Counted from the first letter of the stretch, positions 1 to 8,047 are shown. The stretch is 64,000 bases of DNA from Limosilactobacillus pulli (GCF_947381555.1 NZ_CANCWQ010000001.1:62001-126000); one strand, 5' to 3'. Numbers and translations: made by a program. The notes: generated by a model from the letters alone, not told the origin.

Positions 1-679
1 CCGTAGCTCCCGGTTTAACGGCATCGGCTTTGATCAGATTTGGTACACCGGCGGCCACAACCAAAATGTCAGCCTCGCGCGTCCGCTTAGCCAGATCCTT
101 GGTACGACGGCCTGTAATGGTGACCGTAGCATCCTCATTGATCAAAAGCGCCTGCAGCGGCCGACTGACCAGCGTGCTGCGGCCAACGATAACAACGTCT
201 TGGCTAGCCAATGGCACATGATAATGGCGCAACATCGTCATGATACCGCGTGGCGTACAGGCAACCGGATAGTTTCCTTGAACGTTGTTGTAAAGCTTGC
301 CGACATTGATTGGATGAAAGCCGTCAACGTCTTTAAGTGGGTCAATCAGATTGACGATCGCCGTATCATCAAGATGATTAGGCAGCGGTTCTTGAACCAG
401 AATGGCATGAATCGATGGATCACTGTTGAGGTGTTCGACTGCCTGCACCAACTCAGCCTGACTGGTTGAAGCCGGCAAGTGTTCACGAACCGATTTCATT
501 CCCATGCTGTGCGCCTTTTTCTCCTTGCTGCGCGTATAAATCTGGCTGGCTGGATCATCACCAACCAAAATCGTGGCAATCCCTGGCGTAATGCCATTTT
601 CTTTCAATTTTTCAATACGTTGCTTGGTATGAGCGTTGACTTCTTTAGCCAATGCTCGGCCGTCAATCAATGTGGCCAC
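1..679 (-). CDS. folD: Bifunctional methylenetetrahydrofolate dehydrogenase/cyclohydrolase FolD, partial
   Basis: Cytosolic enzyme interconverting 5,10-methylene-THF, methenyl-THF and 10-formyl-THF in one-carbon metabolism. About 226 residues are visible; the C-terminus lies beyond the left edge (the family is usually about 285 aa). The catalytic YxxxK motif is at Tyr48/Lys52, the family VQEPLP stretch at about 95-100, and the NADP-fold GRS motif at about 166. The start is taken as GTG at 677-679, with AAGGGGTGA a few bases upstream. It is the last visible gene of the minus-strand yqhY-nusB-folD order. A hairpin-bearing repeat separates it from nusB. Identification is secure. Confidence 0.95.
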   Translation of the reverse strand, partial: MATLIDGRALAKEVNAHTKQRIEKLKENGITPGIATILVGDDPASQIYTRSKEKKAHSMGMKSVREHLPASTSQAELVQAVEHLNSDPSIHAILVQEPLPNHLDDTAIVNLIDPLKDVDGFHPINVGKLYNNVQGNYPVACTPRGIMTMLRHYHVPLASQDVVIVGRSTLVSRPLQALLINEDATVTITGRRTKDLAKRTREADILVVAAGVPNLIKADAVKPGAT

Positions 680-746
680 GTGCTTCACCCCTTATCAGAC
701 TGCATAAAAATTGCATATGTTTATATTTTATCATCATTCGCGCAAC

Positions 747-885
747 AAAAAAAGAAGCTGGGAATTAACTCAGCCTCTTAGCAATTTTATAGATAACCAT
801 GCCTGAGCACAGGAATTGGCTGGCCGTTCAAATACTGATAGATCAGCGTTTGATCAACCTAGCCATTTTCGCGCACTCTGTTTAA
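747..885. repeat. Palindromic intergenic repeat, copy A (GAGGCTGGGA type)
   Basis: Non-coding stretch between nusB and folD that aligns by eye for about 125 bases with 9938-10083. It opens with a hairpin (747-780) which, read on the minus strand, ends in a T-tract, so it may terminate part of the nusB transcript before folD. A second imperfect stem is at 828-838/843-853. No ORF is seen. Confidence 0.7.
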
Positions 886-1293
886 TTAGTTTTGTTCGCT
901 TTCAATGCTGCCCAAGACACCGTTGATAAAGCGGTATGACTTTTCATCACTAAAGTCATGTGCCAGTCTTAAGGCTTCGTTGATCGCAACGGCATTTGGC
1001 ACCTTGGTATATTCCAGCTCGTATAATGCCAAGCGCAAAATCACCAAATCAGGCCGTGCCAGACGCTCCAAAGTCCAGCCCGGTGCCAGCTTGGATTCGA
1101 TCTGGGCATCCAGTTCGTCTTGATGGGCCAAAACGCCATCCACCAGCTCTGGCAAGTAGGCTGGCACCTCTTGATCCGGCTCAAGGCCCAGACGTTCGGT
1201 GTAGATTGCCTCCCGATCGATTTCAGGATCCGAAGCCAATGCAAAAAGCGTTTGAAAGGCACATTCACGGATCGCGTGACGACTAATTTCCAC
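886..1293 (-). CDS. nusB: Transcription antitermination factor NusB
   Basis: 135-residue all-helical RNA-binding protein. In the family it joins NusE (S10) on boxA RNA to promote antitermination of rRNA operons. The N-terminal SRHAIRECAFQTLFAL segment and the C-terminal DEKSYRFINGVLGSI segment are family hallmarks, and the length is normal. The start is GTG, sharing one base with the TAG stop of the upstream yqhY gene, which implies translational coupling. It stands in the usual pepP/yqhY/nusB/folD order. No oddities are seen. Confidence 0.97.
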   Translation of the reverse strand: MEISRHAIRECAFQTLFALASDPEIDREAIYTERLGLEPDQEVPAYLPELVDGVLAHQDELDAQIESKLAPGWTLERLARPDLVILRLALYELEYTKVPNAVAINEALRLAHDFSDEKSYRFINGVLGSIESEQN

Positions 1294-1730
1294 TATTCTT
1301 CACCATCTTTGTTTTCGTGTTCCCCAAAAATATCGTTGGGGTCAACCTGCTGCTCTTCTTTTTCAGTGATAACGCCCTGTACGTGAACGTTGACTTCCTT
1401 AACGTCCAGATCAGTCATCAGCGTAACCTGCTGCTTGATTTTGTCTTGGATCTCGGCGGCCACTTTAGGAACCGAAACTCCGTATTCCAAGTAGACGTCG
1501 ACATCAATCGACAGTTCGTCATCACTGTTGGAAAGCTTAACGCCACGACGATGGTCAGAACGCCCCAGCAATTCACTGACGCTGTTGGCAATTGAGCCAT
1601 GCATGCGTGAAACGCCTTCAATTTGACCAGCAGCAATCCCTGCAATGATTTCTAAGACCCGTGGCGCGATTTGAATCGTACCCAACGATTGATCTTCGCT
1701 GTTTAAGATAATGTTGGAATCTTCTGCCAT
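1293..1730 (-). CDS. yqhY: Asp23/Gls24 family protein, YqhY-like
   Basis: 145-residue member of the Asp23/Gls24 (alkaline-shock/envelope-stress) family. The order yqhY-nusB matches Bacillus yqhY, a paralog tied to lipid-metabolism homeostasis. The conserved core IQIAPRVLEIIAGIAAGQIEGV lies at about residues 19-40 (written here only as a location), followed by the beta-rich DVDVYLEYGVSVPKV part. The tail is highly acidic. An AUG start follows a CTGGAGGGC ribosome-binding site. It is coupled to nusB by a one-base overlap. The molecular function of the family is not settled. Confidence 0.92.
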   Translation of the reverse strand: MAEDSNIILNSEDQSLGTIQIAPRVLEIIAGIAAGQIEGVSRMHGSIANSVSELLGRSDHRRGVKLSNSDDELSIDVDVYLEYGVSVPKVAAEIQDKIKQQVTLMTDLDVKEVNVHVQGVITEKEEQQVDPNDIFGEHENKDGEE

Positions 1731-1812
1731 TTGTCAGCCCTCCAGTTTTTTTCGTCATTAAGACATCTTTTTAATTATGCACTATTCTGCTAAAATTGGC
1801 AACCATGCCAGC

Positions 1813-2502
1813 CTAGCGCATCAGTGCATATTCGGCAATCTTTTTTACATCATGATTGTACCAATCGTGAATAACCAAGTCTAGCCGATCGACTGTGAAG
1901 GTGCCAAACTGCAGCTGCTGCATGGACATTAGATCAGCCAACAACGCCGGCGGAGCTTTTAGCGGCGCTTTGAATCTGGCAATCGTCACGTGACCAGAAC
2001 AAGTTGGATAACGTTCAGCAACTGGCAGCTTATCGGTTAACTGATGGCGCAAATTCTGACGCAGCATGGTCAATTCATCAGAATAATATCCCGTAGCCAA
2101 GATGCCAGCTGGACTGGCAATCAATCCCTTGAGCGTCACATCAAATGGCTTTGATTTTGCCATTAAGTTTTGAAGCGCTTTTTGATAGGCAGCCAGGTCA
2201 TGGGGCGAAATAGAAAAGTCATCATAAGCGCCAATCAGATCCAAAACGGTTAGATGCAGATCTTTTAATGGATAGTAATAAAGATTGGGATTGGCAAGGT
2301 GCAGTTTTTGCTGAGCATAGCCAATATTGCGACCGACATGAATCGGCAAGTAGGCAAGCAGCGTCAAGCCCCGCCGATGATCTGGCTGTTCATGATTCAA
2401 ATAAGGATCGGTAAATTCGTTTTTTAAAATGGCCCGCCTGCCTTTTTGATCGATGGCTTGGTAAAGGCAGCTCAGGTCGTTTGAAGCTGATTCGGTCATC
2501 AT
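1813..2502 (-). CDS. 2H phosphoesterase / 2'-5' RNA ligase-like protein
   Basis: 229 aa. Two HxT signatures, H83-L-T85 and H171-V-T173, about 88 residues apart, define the 2H phosphoesterase superfamily (LigT/CPDase-like). Members act on 2',3'-cyclic phosphates or 2'-5' RNA linkages; the substrate here is unknown. The start ATG overlaps the pepP stop by one base (TAATG), so it is probably translated from the pepP transcript. It occupies the place where efp often sits in related genomes, between pepP and yqhY. The fold assignment is fairly sure, the function open. Confidence 0.75.
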   Translation of the reverse strand: MMTESASNDLSCLYQAIDQKGRRAILKNEFTDPYLNHEQPDHRRGLTLLAYLPIHVGRNIGYAQQKLHLANPNLYYYPLKDLHLTVLDLIGAYDDFSISPHDLAAYQKALQNLMAKSKPFDVTLKGLIASPAGILATGYYSDELTMLRQNLRHQLTDKLPVAERYPTCSGHVTIARFKAPLKAPPALLADLMSMQQLQFGTFTVDRLDLVIHDWYNHDVKKIAEYALMR

Positions 2503-3581
2503 TACAGCTTAACGATTTCCAATTCAGTTGGGGCCGTGGTCAAAATCTCAACGCCGCCATGCGTTACCAAAATATCGTCTTCAATTCGGACGCCACCAAT
2601 TTCTGGAATATAGATACCAGGTTCAACGGTAATGACCTGATTGTTTTGCAAAACGACGTCACTGGCATTGGGACCATAGCTGGCTGGCAGCTCGTGGACG
2701 CTTAGGCCGATGCCGTGGCCCATGCCATGATTGAACTCATCGCCATAACCGGCGTTTTCGATAATCTGCCGTCCCGCTGCATCCAATTGATCACCATGAA
2801 TACCAACTTTAGCCGCATCAATCACAGCTTGCCGGGCCTCATTGACGATCTTATAGACGTCCTTTAGTTCCGGATCGATGTCGCCGATCCCAAACGTCCG
2901 CGTCATGTCAGCCGTATAGCCTTCCACAAAGTAGCCAAAATCCAGCGTCACGATATCACCGTTTGCAATCACCTTGTCACTGGCCGTAGCATGCGGCATG
3001 GCAGCATTGGCACCACTGGCACAAATCGTTGGAAACGAGGCGGCCTGCGCACCGTGTTCTTTCATCCAAAAATCCAAGCGATTGGCTACTTGTCGCTCTG
3101 TCATCCCTGGCTCAATAAAATTCAAGACGTATTCATAACCAGCTGACTGTAATTGAGCTACCATGCGGATTTTTTTAATTTCATCGGGATCCTTGACTGC
3201 CCGCATGGATTCGATCAGACCATCAAAAGGCACGATATCGGCTTCCATAATTTCGTCTAAGACGTCATAGATCCGATAGTCAATCGTATTTTCAAAGCCA
3301 ACGACTTCAATTTCCATGCCTTGGCAAATCTGGTTTAAAGCTCCCCAGTAATCGCGCGTGATCATGCCCACGACCTCATCGCTTTCAAATCCTTCCAGCT
3401 CGGTAGCATAGCGATCGTCTGTGATCAAAATCGCGGCGTCTTTGGTAATCAAAAGCTCGCCATCACCTTGGGTCAAATCAAATCCCGTCAGGTAAAAAAT
3501 GTTTGCCTCATTGGTTACCAAAAAAGCATCAATGTATAAAGCGTCAAACCGCTTGCGCAGCCGTTCAATTCGAGAAGCCAT
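2502..3581 (-). CDS. pepP: Xaa-Pro aminopeptidase family protein (M24B)
   Basis: 359-residue cytosolic metallopeptidase that removes N-terminal residues preceding proline. It has an N-terminal creatinase-like domain (about 1-130) and a C-terminal pita-bread domain. All five metal ligands are visible: D214, D225, H289, E320 and E334, with the GMGHGIGLSVHE and VEPGIYIPE blocks. The length is normal for PepP/YqhT. The start ATG is preceded by AAAGGAACGATTAGAC. It leads the unit pepP, 2H gene, yqhY, nusB. It could equally be labelled PepQ-type prolidase; the family is certain, the exact dipeptide preference is not. Confidence 0.92.
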   Translation of the reverse strand: MASRIERLRKRFDALYIDAFLVTNEANIFYLTGFDLTQGDGELLITKDAAILITDDRYATELEGFESDEVVGMITRDYWGALNQICQGMEIEVVGFENTIDYRIYDVLDEIMEADIVPFDGLIESMRAVKDPDEIKKIRMVAQLQSAGYEYVLNFIEPGMTERQVANRLDFWMKEHGAQAASFPTICASGANAAMPHATASDKVIANGDIVTLDFGYFVEGYTADMTRTFGIGDIDPELKDVYKIVNEARQAVIDAAKVGIHGDQLDAAGRQIIENAGYGDEFNHGMGHGIGLSVHELPASYGPNASDVVLQNNQVITVEPGIYIPEIGGVRIEDDILVTHGGVEILTTAPTELEIVKL

Positions 3582-3620
3582 GTCTAATCGTTCCTTTCAG
3601 TTTTTGCTTGTCATTATTAA

Positions 3621-4238
3621 TCAATTTTGCGGATGCTCGTCAAAAACACCCCGTCTGGTCAGCAGATCTGCAAACGGCCGCACCGAAAGCTCATAAAATT
3701 CAGTATCCGAGATTCGTTGGTTACCATCCCAAAACCGGCTGCTCCAAAATTGACCGACGTTAAGCCAGACAAAATTCAAGGCTAATTGTCGATAATCAAT
3801 ATCATCGCGAATTTTTTCGGCTTGCTGCATTTTTTGGAAATAGTCAATAATCATCTCCACGCCATAATTACGGATTTTTTCAATCATCCCCCGCAGCTGC
3901 TGTTTTTGTTTAGGATCTTTAGTGGTATTAAACATAACCAGCATCACGTTTTGGCGCGGCCACTGCTGGCGAAAGCGTTTGGAAAACTCAATCAGATCAT
4001 CTTCAAGCTCCCAAGTTGGCACAAAATCATCCATCAATTCAACAATCAGGCTGCGATACCTTTTGACCAGCTCATTAGCCAACCCCATCTTATCACCAAA
4101 GTGGCGGAAAATCGTACTTTCATTGACGCCCGCTTTTTTGGCCAGCTGACTGGTTGTCGTTGCGCTGTAGCCTTGCTCGTTGACCAAAACGGCAAAGGCA
4201 TCCATAATCTTGTCGTCAGTCGCTGCTTTATCCTTCAC
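3621..4238 (-). CDS. TetR/AcrR family transcriptional regulator
   Basis: 205 aa. The N-terminal helix-turn-helix is at about residues 25-52 (TTSQLAKKAGVNESTIFRHF), followed by a divergent ligand-binding helical domain. It is divergently oriented to the acyltransferase/GT8 operon. The 140-bp gap between them carries a perfect 8+2+8 palindrome over the operon's -35 element, so it most likely represses that operon. The ligand is unknown; fatty-acyl or envelope signals would fit the neighbours (inference). Confidence 0.92.
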   Translation of the reverse strand: MKDKAATDDKIMDAFAVLVNEQGYSATTTSQLAKKAGVNESTIFRHFGDKMGLANELVKRYRSLIVELMDDFVPTWELEDDLIEFSKRFRQQWPRQNVMLVMFNTTKDPKQKQQLRGMIEKIRNYGVEMIIDYFQKMQQAEKIRDDIDYRQLALNFVWLNVGQFWSSRFWDGNQRISDTEFYELSVRPFADLLTRRGVFDEHPQN

Positions 4239-4280
4239 GTTTTAGCCCCCTTTTTGTTTTTTATCATTTTAGCACATTAT

Positions 4281-4317
4281 TGCAAGTATTTACTTGCACT
4301 TTCTTTTTGAGTATAAT
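4281..4317 (+). promoter_or_regulatory. Promoter of the acyltransferase/GT8 operon with TetR-type operator
   Basis: The palindrome TGCAAGTATTTACTTGCA (4281-4298) has two 8-bp arms around a 2-bp centre. The predicted -35 TTTACT (4289-4294) lies inside it, with a 17-bp spacer and a perfect -10 TATAAT (4312-4317). Binding there would occlude RNA polymerase. The size and symmetry fit TetR-family operators, and the adjacent divergent TetR gene is the obvious ligand. Confidence 0.75.
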
Positions 4318-4381
4318 GTTTCATTAGATTAAGCTTATGTTAAGTTTAAATTGGCTACCGTAATTATAGAAGGTGAGAAGT

Positions 4382-5146
4382 ATGGTAAAAACAATTTATT
4401 ATACCGAACCAACTGATGACGTAGTACAAAGCGCTCATCAAGACTTTCAACTGCAAGATGACTTTCGCTGGCTGCGCACTAAGCCGGCTGAGCGCTGCTG
4501 GTCATGGATGATTCGTGGTGGCGCCAAGGCATTCGCCTATCTATATACTTATGGCTGGCGCAGAGCCAAGATCGTGGGGCAAGCAAAGCTGCAGCCATAT
4601 CAAAATCAGGGATATTTTGTTTATGGCAACCATACGCAGCCGGTTAACGACGTCTTTATGCCCTTTTTAATCGGCCAGGCACAGCACTTTTATGCCTTGG
4701 CGGCACCGGCCAACTGGGGCATCCCCATAATCGGCCCATTGCTTTCCTATGGTGGGGCCTTGCCAGTGGGCAATTCGCTTCATCAAACCGCACAGCTCTT
4801 AAAAGCCGTACAGACCATCAGTCGGCACCAAGGTCACGTCTTTATCTATCCTGAAGCTCACGTCTGGCCCAACTATACTGAGATTCGACCCTTTCCCGAT
4901 ACCAGTTTTCGGTTTCCGATTAAAAATCAGCGGCCAGCATTTGCCATGACGACGACCTATCAAAAGCCGCGCTGGGGAAAAAAGCCACGTCTGACCGTTT
5001 TTATCGATGGACCGTTTATTCCCGATCAGAATCTGTCACTAAAAAAACAGCAGTCCTGGCTGCATAATCAAATTCAAGCTGCCATGCTAAGCCGGGCCCG
5101 CCTTAGCAATTATGAGGCCATCAAATATATTCAAGAAAGAAGATGA
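4382..5146 (+). CDS. Lysophospholipid/glycerolipid acyltransferase-like protein
   Basis: 254 aa. Resembles the PlsC/AGPAT superfamily, which transfers acyl chains to glycerol- or sugar-lipid acceptors at the membrane. Motif I appears as NH84 TQPVN D90, one residue longer than the canonical HX4D; a motif III-like IYPEAHVW is at 155-161. One hydrophobic segment (about 108-130) follows. The start is ATG 4382, since AAGGTGAG sits just before it; the GTG at 4373 lies inside that Shine-Dalgarno. It is first in a tightly spaced four-gene operon and is paired with a second acyltransferase at the operon end. Acceptor unknown. Confidence 0.75.
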   Translation: MVKTIYYTEPTDDVVQSAHQDFQLQDDFRWLRTKPAERCWSWMIRGGAKAFAYLYTYGWRRAKIVGQAKLQPYQNQGYFVYGNHTQPVNDVFMPFLIGQAQHFYALAAPANWGIPIIGPLLSYGGALPVGNSLHQTAQLLKAVQTISRHQGHVFIYPEAHVWPNYTEIRPFPDTSFRFPIKNQRPAFAMTTTYQKPRWGKKPRLTVFIDGPFIPDQNLSLKKQQSWLHNQIQAAMLSRARLSNYEAIKYIQERR

Positions 5147-5150
5147 AACC

Positions 5151-5972
5151 GTGAATATCCTGTTTTGCGGCGATCACCGCGCTGAAGATGGCGTTTTGAT
5201 CGTTACGCTGTCTTTGCTCCATCATGTTAAAGAACCGCTAAACATTTACGTTCTAACGATGAAGACGGCCACCAAGTCGTTGCAGTATGAGCCTTTCAGC
5301 AAAAAAGCCGCCAATCTTTTGACCCAGCAGCTCCAATCGTATAATCCCAAAAATTCACTTCATTTAATCGATTGTACCGAGCTGTTCAACAAATCACAGC
5401 CCTTGGCCAACATGAACTCGCGCTTTACGCCTTATTCAATGCTACGACTGTATGTCGATCTGATTCCTAACATGCCGGATCGCCTGCTTTATTTAGACAA
5501 CGACGTAATCTGCCGTGAATCATTTGATGACTTTTACCATCAAGATCTGACCGGTGTCCAGGTCGTTGGCGTACTGGATCATTATGGGAAATGGTTCTTC
5601 CACCATCAAATGCGCATGGCCGATTATATCAACTCAGGCATTTTGCTTTTGAACCTGCCTGAAATCAAGCGTACCAATTTATTCGTCAAAGCACGCCACA
5701 TGATCACCACCCGCCATATGTTTATGCCCGACCAGGCTGCAATCAATCGACTCTCACATGCCAAAAAGATTGCACCACGACGTTTCAATGATCAGCGCCG
5801 ACTCCATCACGACACTGTATTTCAACACTTTACCACCAGTTTTCGCTTCTTCCCCTGGTTTCACATTCTGACCGTCAAGCCATGGCAGATCAACAACGTT
5901 CACAAAGATCTGCGCTTGCATGAATATGACGGTCTTCTGGAAGAGTATCGTCAACTGAAGTCCGAACTATAA
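5151..5972 (+). CDS. Glycosyltransferase family 8 protein (first copy)
   Basis: 273 aa, retaining GT-A glycosyltransferase of the GT8 family using a nucleotide sugar. The metal-binding DXD is D116-N-D118 within LLYLDNDVI. The downstream YINSGILLLN block is the GT8 substrate-pocket signature. GTG 5151 is chosen as start, 4 bp after the upstream stop, because the longer frame would overlap the acyltransferase and the N-terminal VNILFCGDH strand begins here. It contains an AED rather than the usual DxN near the N-terminus. Donor and acceptor unknown. Its paralog follows directly. Confidence 0.85.
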   Translation: MNILFCGDHRAEDGVLIVTLSLLHHVKEPLNIYVLTMKTATKSLQYEPFSKKAANLLTQQLQSYNPKNSLHLIDCTELFNKSQPLANMNSRFTPYSMLRLYVDLIPNMPDRLLYLDNDVICRESFDDFYHQDLTGVQVVGVLDHYGKWFFHHQMRMADYINSGILLLNLPEIKRTNLFVKARHMITTRHMFMPDQAAINRLSHAKKIAPRRFNDQRRLHHDTVFQHFTTSFRFFPWFHILTVKPWQINNVHKDLRLHEYDGLLEEYRQLKSEL

Positions 5973-5983
5973 GGAAGGTTAAT

Positions 5984-6952
5984 ATGACGCAGCCAATTCC
6001 AATTTTTTATACCATCAGCAATGACTTTGCCCCCTATGCGGCTGTAGCGATTCAGTCGCTGCGTGATCATATCTCGCCTGAGCAGCACTATCAGGTTATC
6101 ATCGTGCATCAGGGACTGACGCCGGTGACGCGGCAAAATCTGCAAAGCCTGGCCAGTGACAATCTTGAGCTTATTTTTTATGAGATCAATGATGAAGCAC
6201 TCAATGCCATCCAAAATCGCAAAGAAAACTACCTGCGGGCCGACTTTTTTACGCCCAGCATTTTTTACCGCTTATTTTTAGCCGATCTTTTCCCTCAATA
6301 CGACAAGGCCATCTATGTCGATAGCGATACGGTCTGGAATGGCGATCCAGCCGACATGTTTGCAATTGAGCTTGGCAATAATCTGATTGGTGCGGCACCA
6401 GATCATTCCGTTGAGCACGTTGGCCCAATGCAGCTTTACATTAAAGAAGCGGTCGGCGTTCCCGCCAAACAATACCTCAATTCTGGTGTCTTATTGATGA
6501 ATTTCAGTCAGTTGCGCAAAGATGAATTTACCCGCCACTTTTTAAATCTGCTGCAAAGATACCATGTTGACTGCATTGCCCCCGATCAAGACTACCTAAA
6601 CGTCATGTGCAATGGTCGCATCACCTATCTGGATGAAAAATGGAATGCCATGCCAAAAGATGAAGAGTTTGCTGATGAACGCGTCAAAGATCCTAAGCTG
6701 ATTCACTATAACCTGTTTTTCAAACCTTGGCATTTTGATCACGTTATGTATGATGAATACTTCTGGCAAGCGGCTAAAAAAACGCCTTATGCTCAGCAGC
6801 TAAAAGACGTCCGAACTGACTATACGATTGCTCAACAGCAGCTGGATCGGCAAAAACTGATGAGCATGCTTAATCATGCCGATGAGCTGCCTGATAATCC
6901 CGTAACGTTTAAAAAACTGCAAGAGCAAGGAAAGCAGGTACGGCTGTCATGA
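5984..6952 (+). CDS. Glycosyltransferase family 8 protein (second copy)
   Basis: 322 aa GT8 enzyme with the DXD at D113-S-D115 (AIYVDSDTVW), the YLNSGVLLMN block, and a C-terminal IHYNLFFKPWH metal/phosphate-binding element, all typical of GT8. It has a strong AAGGAAGG Shine-Dalgarno. The C-terminal 50 residues form a charged helical tail. It lies 11 bp after the first GT8 gene and overlaps the next acyltransferase by 4 bp (ATGA), so the four products are probably made together. Two successive sugars added to one lipid acceptor is the simplest reading (inference). Confidence 0.9.
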   Translation: MTQPIPIFYTISNDFAPYAAVAIQSLRDHISPEQHYQVIIVHQGLTPVTRQNLQSLASDNLELIFYEINDEALNAIQNRKENYLRADFFTPSIFYRLFLADLFPQYDKAIYVDSDTVWNGDPADMFAIELGNNLIGAAPDHSVEHVGPMQLYIKEAVGVPAKQYLNSGVLLMNFSQLRKDEFTRHFLNLLQRYHVDCIAPDQDYLNVMCNGRITYLDEKWNAMPKDEEFADERVKDPKLIHYNLFFKPWHFDHVMYDEYFWQAAKKTPYAQQLKDVRTDYTIAQQQLDRQKLMSMLNHADELPDNPVTFKKLQEQGKQVRLS

Positions 6953-7812
6953 TTATCGGCGAACATCGCGATCAGGTCATTAAAAACATCGCCGACCATG
7001 CGCAAAAAGGACTTTTTAACGAAAAGGTCGAAATCGATGACCCACAGACCTCATCTGAAGAAAGCATGGCGATCGTCAATCAGTTTTGGCAAAATCAAAA
7101 TCACTGGCGCGCAAGATTCGATAGTTTGATTGCTCGGACCACAATGCGTGGCATCACAGATTGGTTCAATCTCAATACCACGTTCTGTGGATTGGAAAAT
7201 CTGAAATCGTTAAAGCCCACGCAAGGTGCCGTAATCACCAGCAACCATTTCAATCAGTTGGACAACACTGTCATTCGCAAGCTTGCTCAGAAGAATCATC
7301 GTCGGCTGTTCATCGTAATTCAAGAAACCAACTTGAAAATGGATGGTCTGATCGGCTTTTTGATGAATCACCTCGATGTTTTGCCACTGACCAAAAACGT
7401 TGGCTATTTGGGTCGTACGCTGCCAAAAAAACTTGAGCAGCAGGTTCAAAAAGGGCACTGGGTTTTGATCTATCCTGAACAGGAAATGTGGTTCAACTAT
7501 CGCAAGCCGCGGCCCGTCAAGCGTGGTGCCTACTATTACGCTGCCAAGGCCAACGTACCGATCATCTCTTGTTTTACGGAAATCATTGATCAGCCCAAAC
7601 CAGAAAAAAACAACGATGAATTTTATCAGACTAAGTATCGTCTGCACGTTTTGCCATTGATTTGGCCTGATTCCAAGCTTTCGGTTAATGAAAATGCCAA
7701 GATGATGATGGAAAAAGACTACGCCCAGAAAAAAGCCGCTTATGAAGCTGCCTATCAAAAAAAGCTCAGCTATGATTTTGAGCCGCATGATATTGCGGGC
7801 TGGCGCGGTTAG
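6949..7812 (+). CDS. 1-acyl-glycerol-3-phosphate acyltransferase-like protein
   Basis: 287 aa. Canonical PlsC-type motif I NH100 FNQL D105; the motif III-like IYPEQEMWF begins at I174. Between them lies a hydrophobic DGLIGFLMNHLDVLPL stretch, and the C-terminus is lysine-rich. It is only distantly related by eye to the acyltransferase at 4382-5146, but shares the unusual YPE-x-x-x-W block in place of PEGTR, which suggests the two form a distinct subfamily. The ATGA overlap with the GT8 gene shows coupling. No terminator is obvious before the next promoter at 7850. Confidence 0.8.
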   Translation: MIIGEHRDQVIKNIADHAQKGLFNEKVEIDDPQTSSEESMAIVNQFWQNQNHWRARFDSLIARTTMRGITDWFNLNTTFCGLENLKSLKPTQGAVITSNHFNQLDNTVIRKLAQKNHRRLFIVIQETNLKMDGLIGFLMNHLDVLPLTKNVGYLGRTLPKKLEQQVQKGHWVLIYPEQEMWFNYRKPRPVKRGAYYYAAKANVPIISCFTEIIDQPKPEKNNDEFYQTKYRLHVLPLIWPDSKLSVNENAKMMMEKDYAQKKAAYEAAYQKKLSYDFEPHDIAGWRG

Positions 7813-7849
7813 GCACGGTTGATCAAAATTCGTTTTGCAATTATTTCAC

Positions 7850-7877
7850 TTGCTTTTTGTAAGAACTCGTGTAGAAT
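7850..7877 (+). promoter_or_regulatory. Promoter of the cysteine-synthesis leader
   Basis: -35 TTGCTT (7850-7855), 16-bp spacer, -10 TAGAAT (7872-7877). The start point would be near 7884, giving a leader of about 280 nt before the first large gene, which holds the Cys-rich peptide and terminator. Confidence 0.6.
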
Positions 7878-7927
7878 AAAGGCATGTTTTAAAGATGCGT
7901 TGAAAAAGCAGAAAGGAGAAGTGCATC

Positions 7928-8011
7928 ATGATCAAGTTTGATTTTGCTAAGAACATGACTTGTTGCTGCCTTTTTCTCTCTGCGGAAAAGGCTTGTTTGA
8001 GTTTAATCTAA
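7928..8011 (+). CDS. Cysteine-rich attenuator leader peptide
   Basis: 27-codon ORF with a strong AAGGAG (7913-7918) nine bases before its ATG. The peptide carries Cys12-Cys13-Cys14 (codons TGT TGC TGC at 7961-7969) and Cys23: four Cys in 27 residues, in a genome whose other proteins here are Cys-poor. It precedes an intrinsic terminator and then a MetA-like acyltransferase and cysK. By analogy with trp/his leaders, ribosome stalling at the Cys run when Cys-tRNA is scarce would expose 7982-7994 for antiterminator pairing. No other function of the peptide is implied. Confidence 0.8.
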   Translation: MIKFDFAKNMTCCCLFLSAEKACLSLI

Positions 8012-8047
8012 ACAGCCCTATCGATCCATTCGATAGCAAAGCCCCGC
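7982..8047 (+). promoter_or_regulatory. Predicted antiterminator of the cysteine attenuator
   Basis: GCGG (7982-7985) and GGCTT (7990-7994), separated by AAAA, are complementary to CCGC (8044-8047) and AAGCC (8039-8043): 9 bp with a 4-nt bulge. The 3' strand is the same segment that forms the 5' arm of the terminator, so the two structures exclude each other. The 5' strand starts 12 nt after the Cys codons and lies inside the leader ORF, where a ribosome moving to the stop codon (8009-8011) would mask it. A small stable hairpin (8018-8024/8030-8036) sits in the loop. Confidence 0.65.

Noticed and set aside
3786..4310. 174-codon plus-strand frame opposite the TetR gene
   Set aside because: It runs through the TetR gene and the divergent promoter; hydrophobic composition arises from reading HTH-protein codons backwards.
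7210..7788. 192-codon minus-strand frame opposite the second acyltransferase
   Set aside because: Antisense to a gene with clear PlsC motifs and operon coupling; no Shine-Dalgarno.
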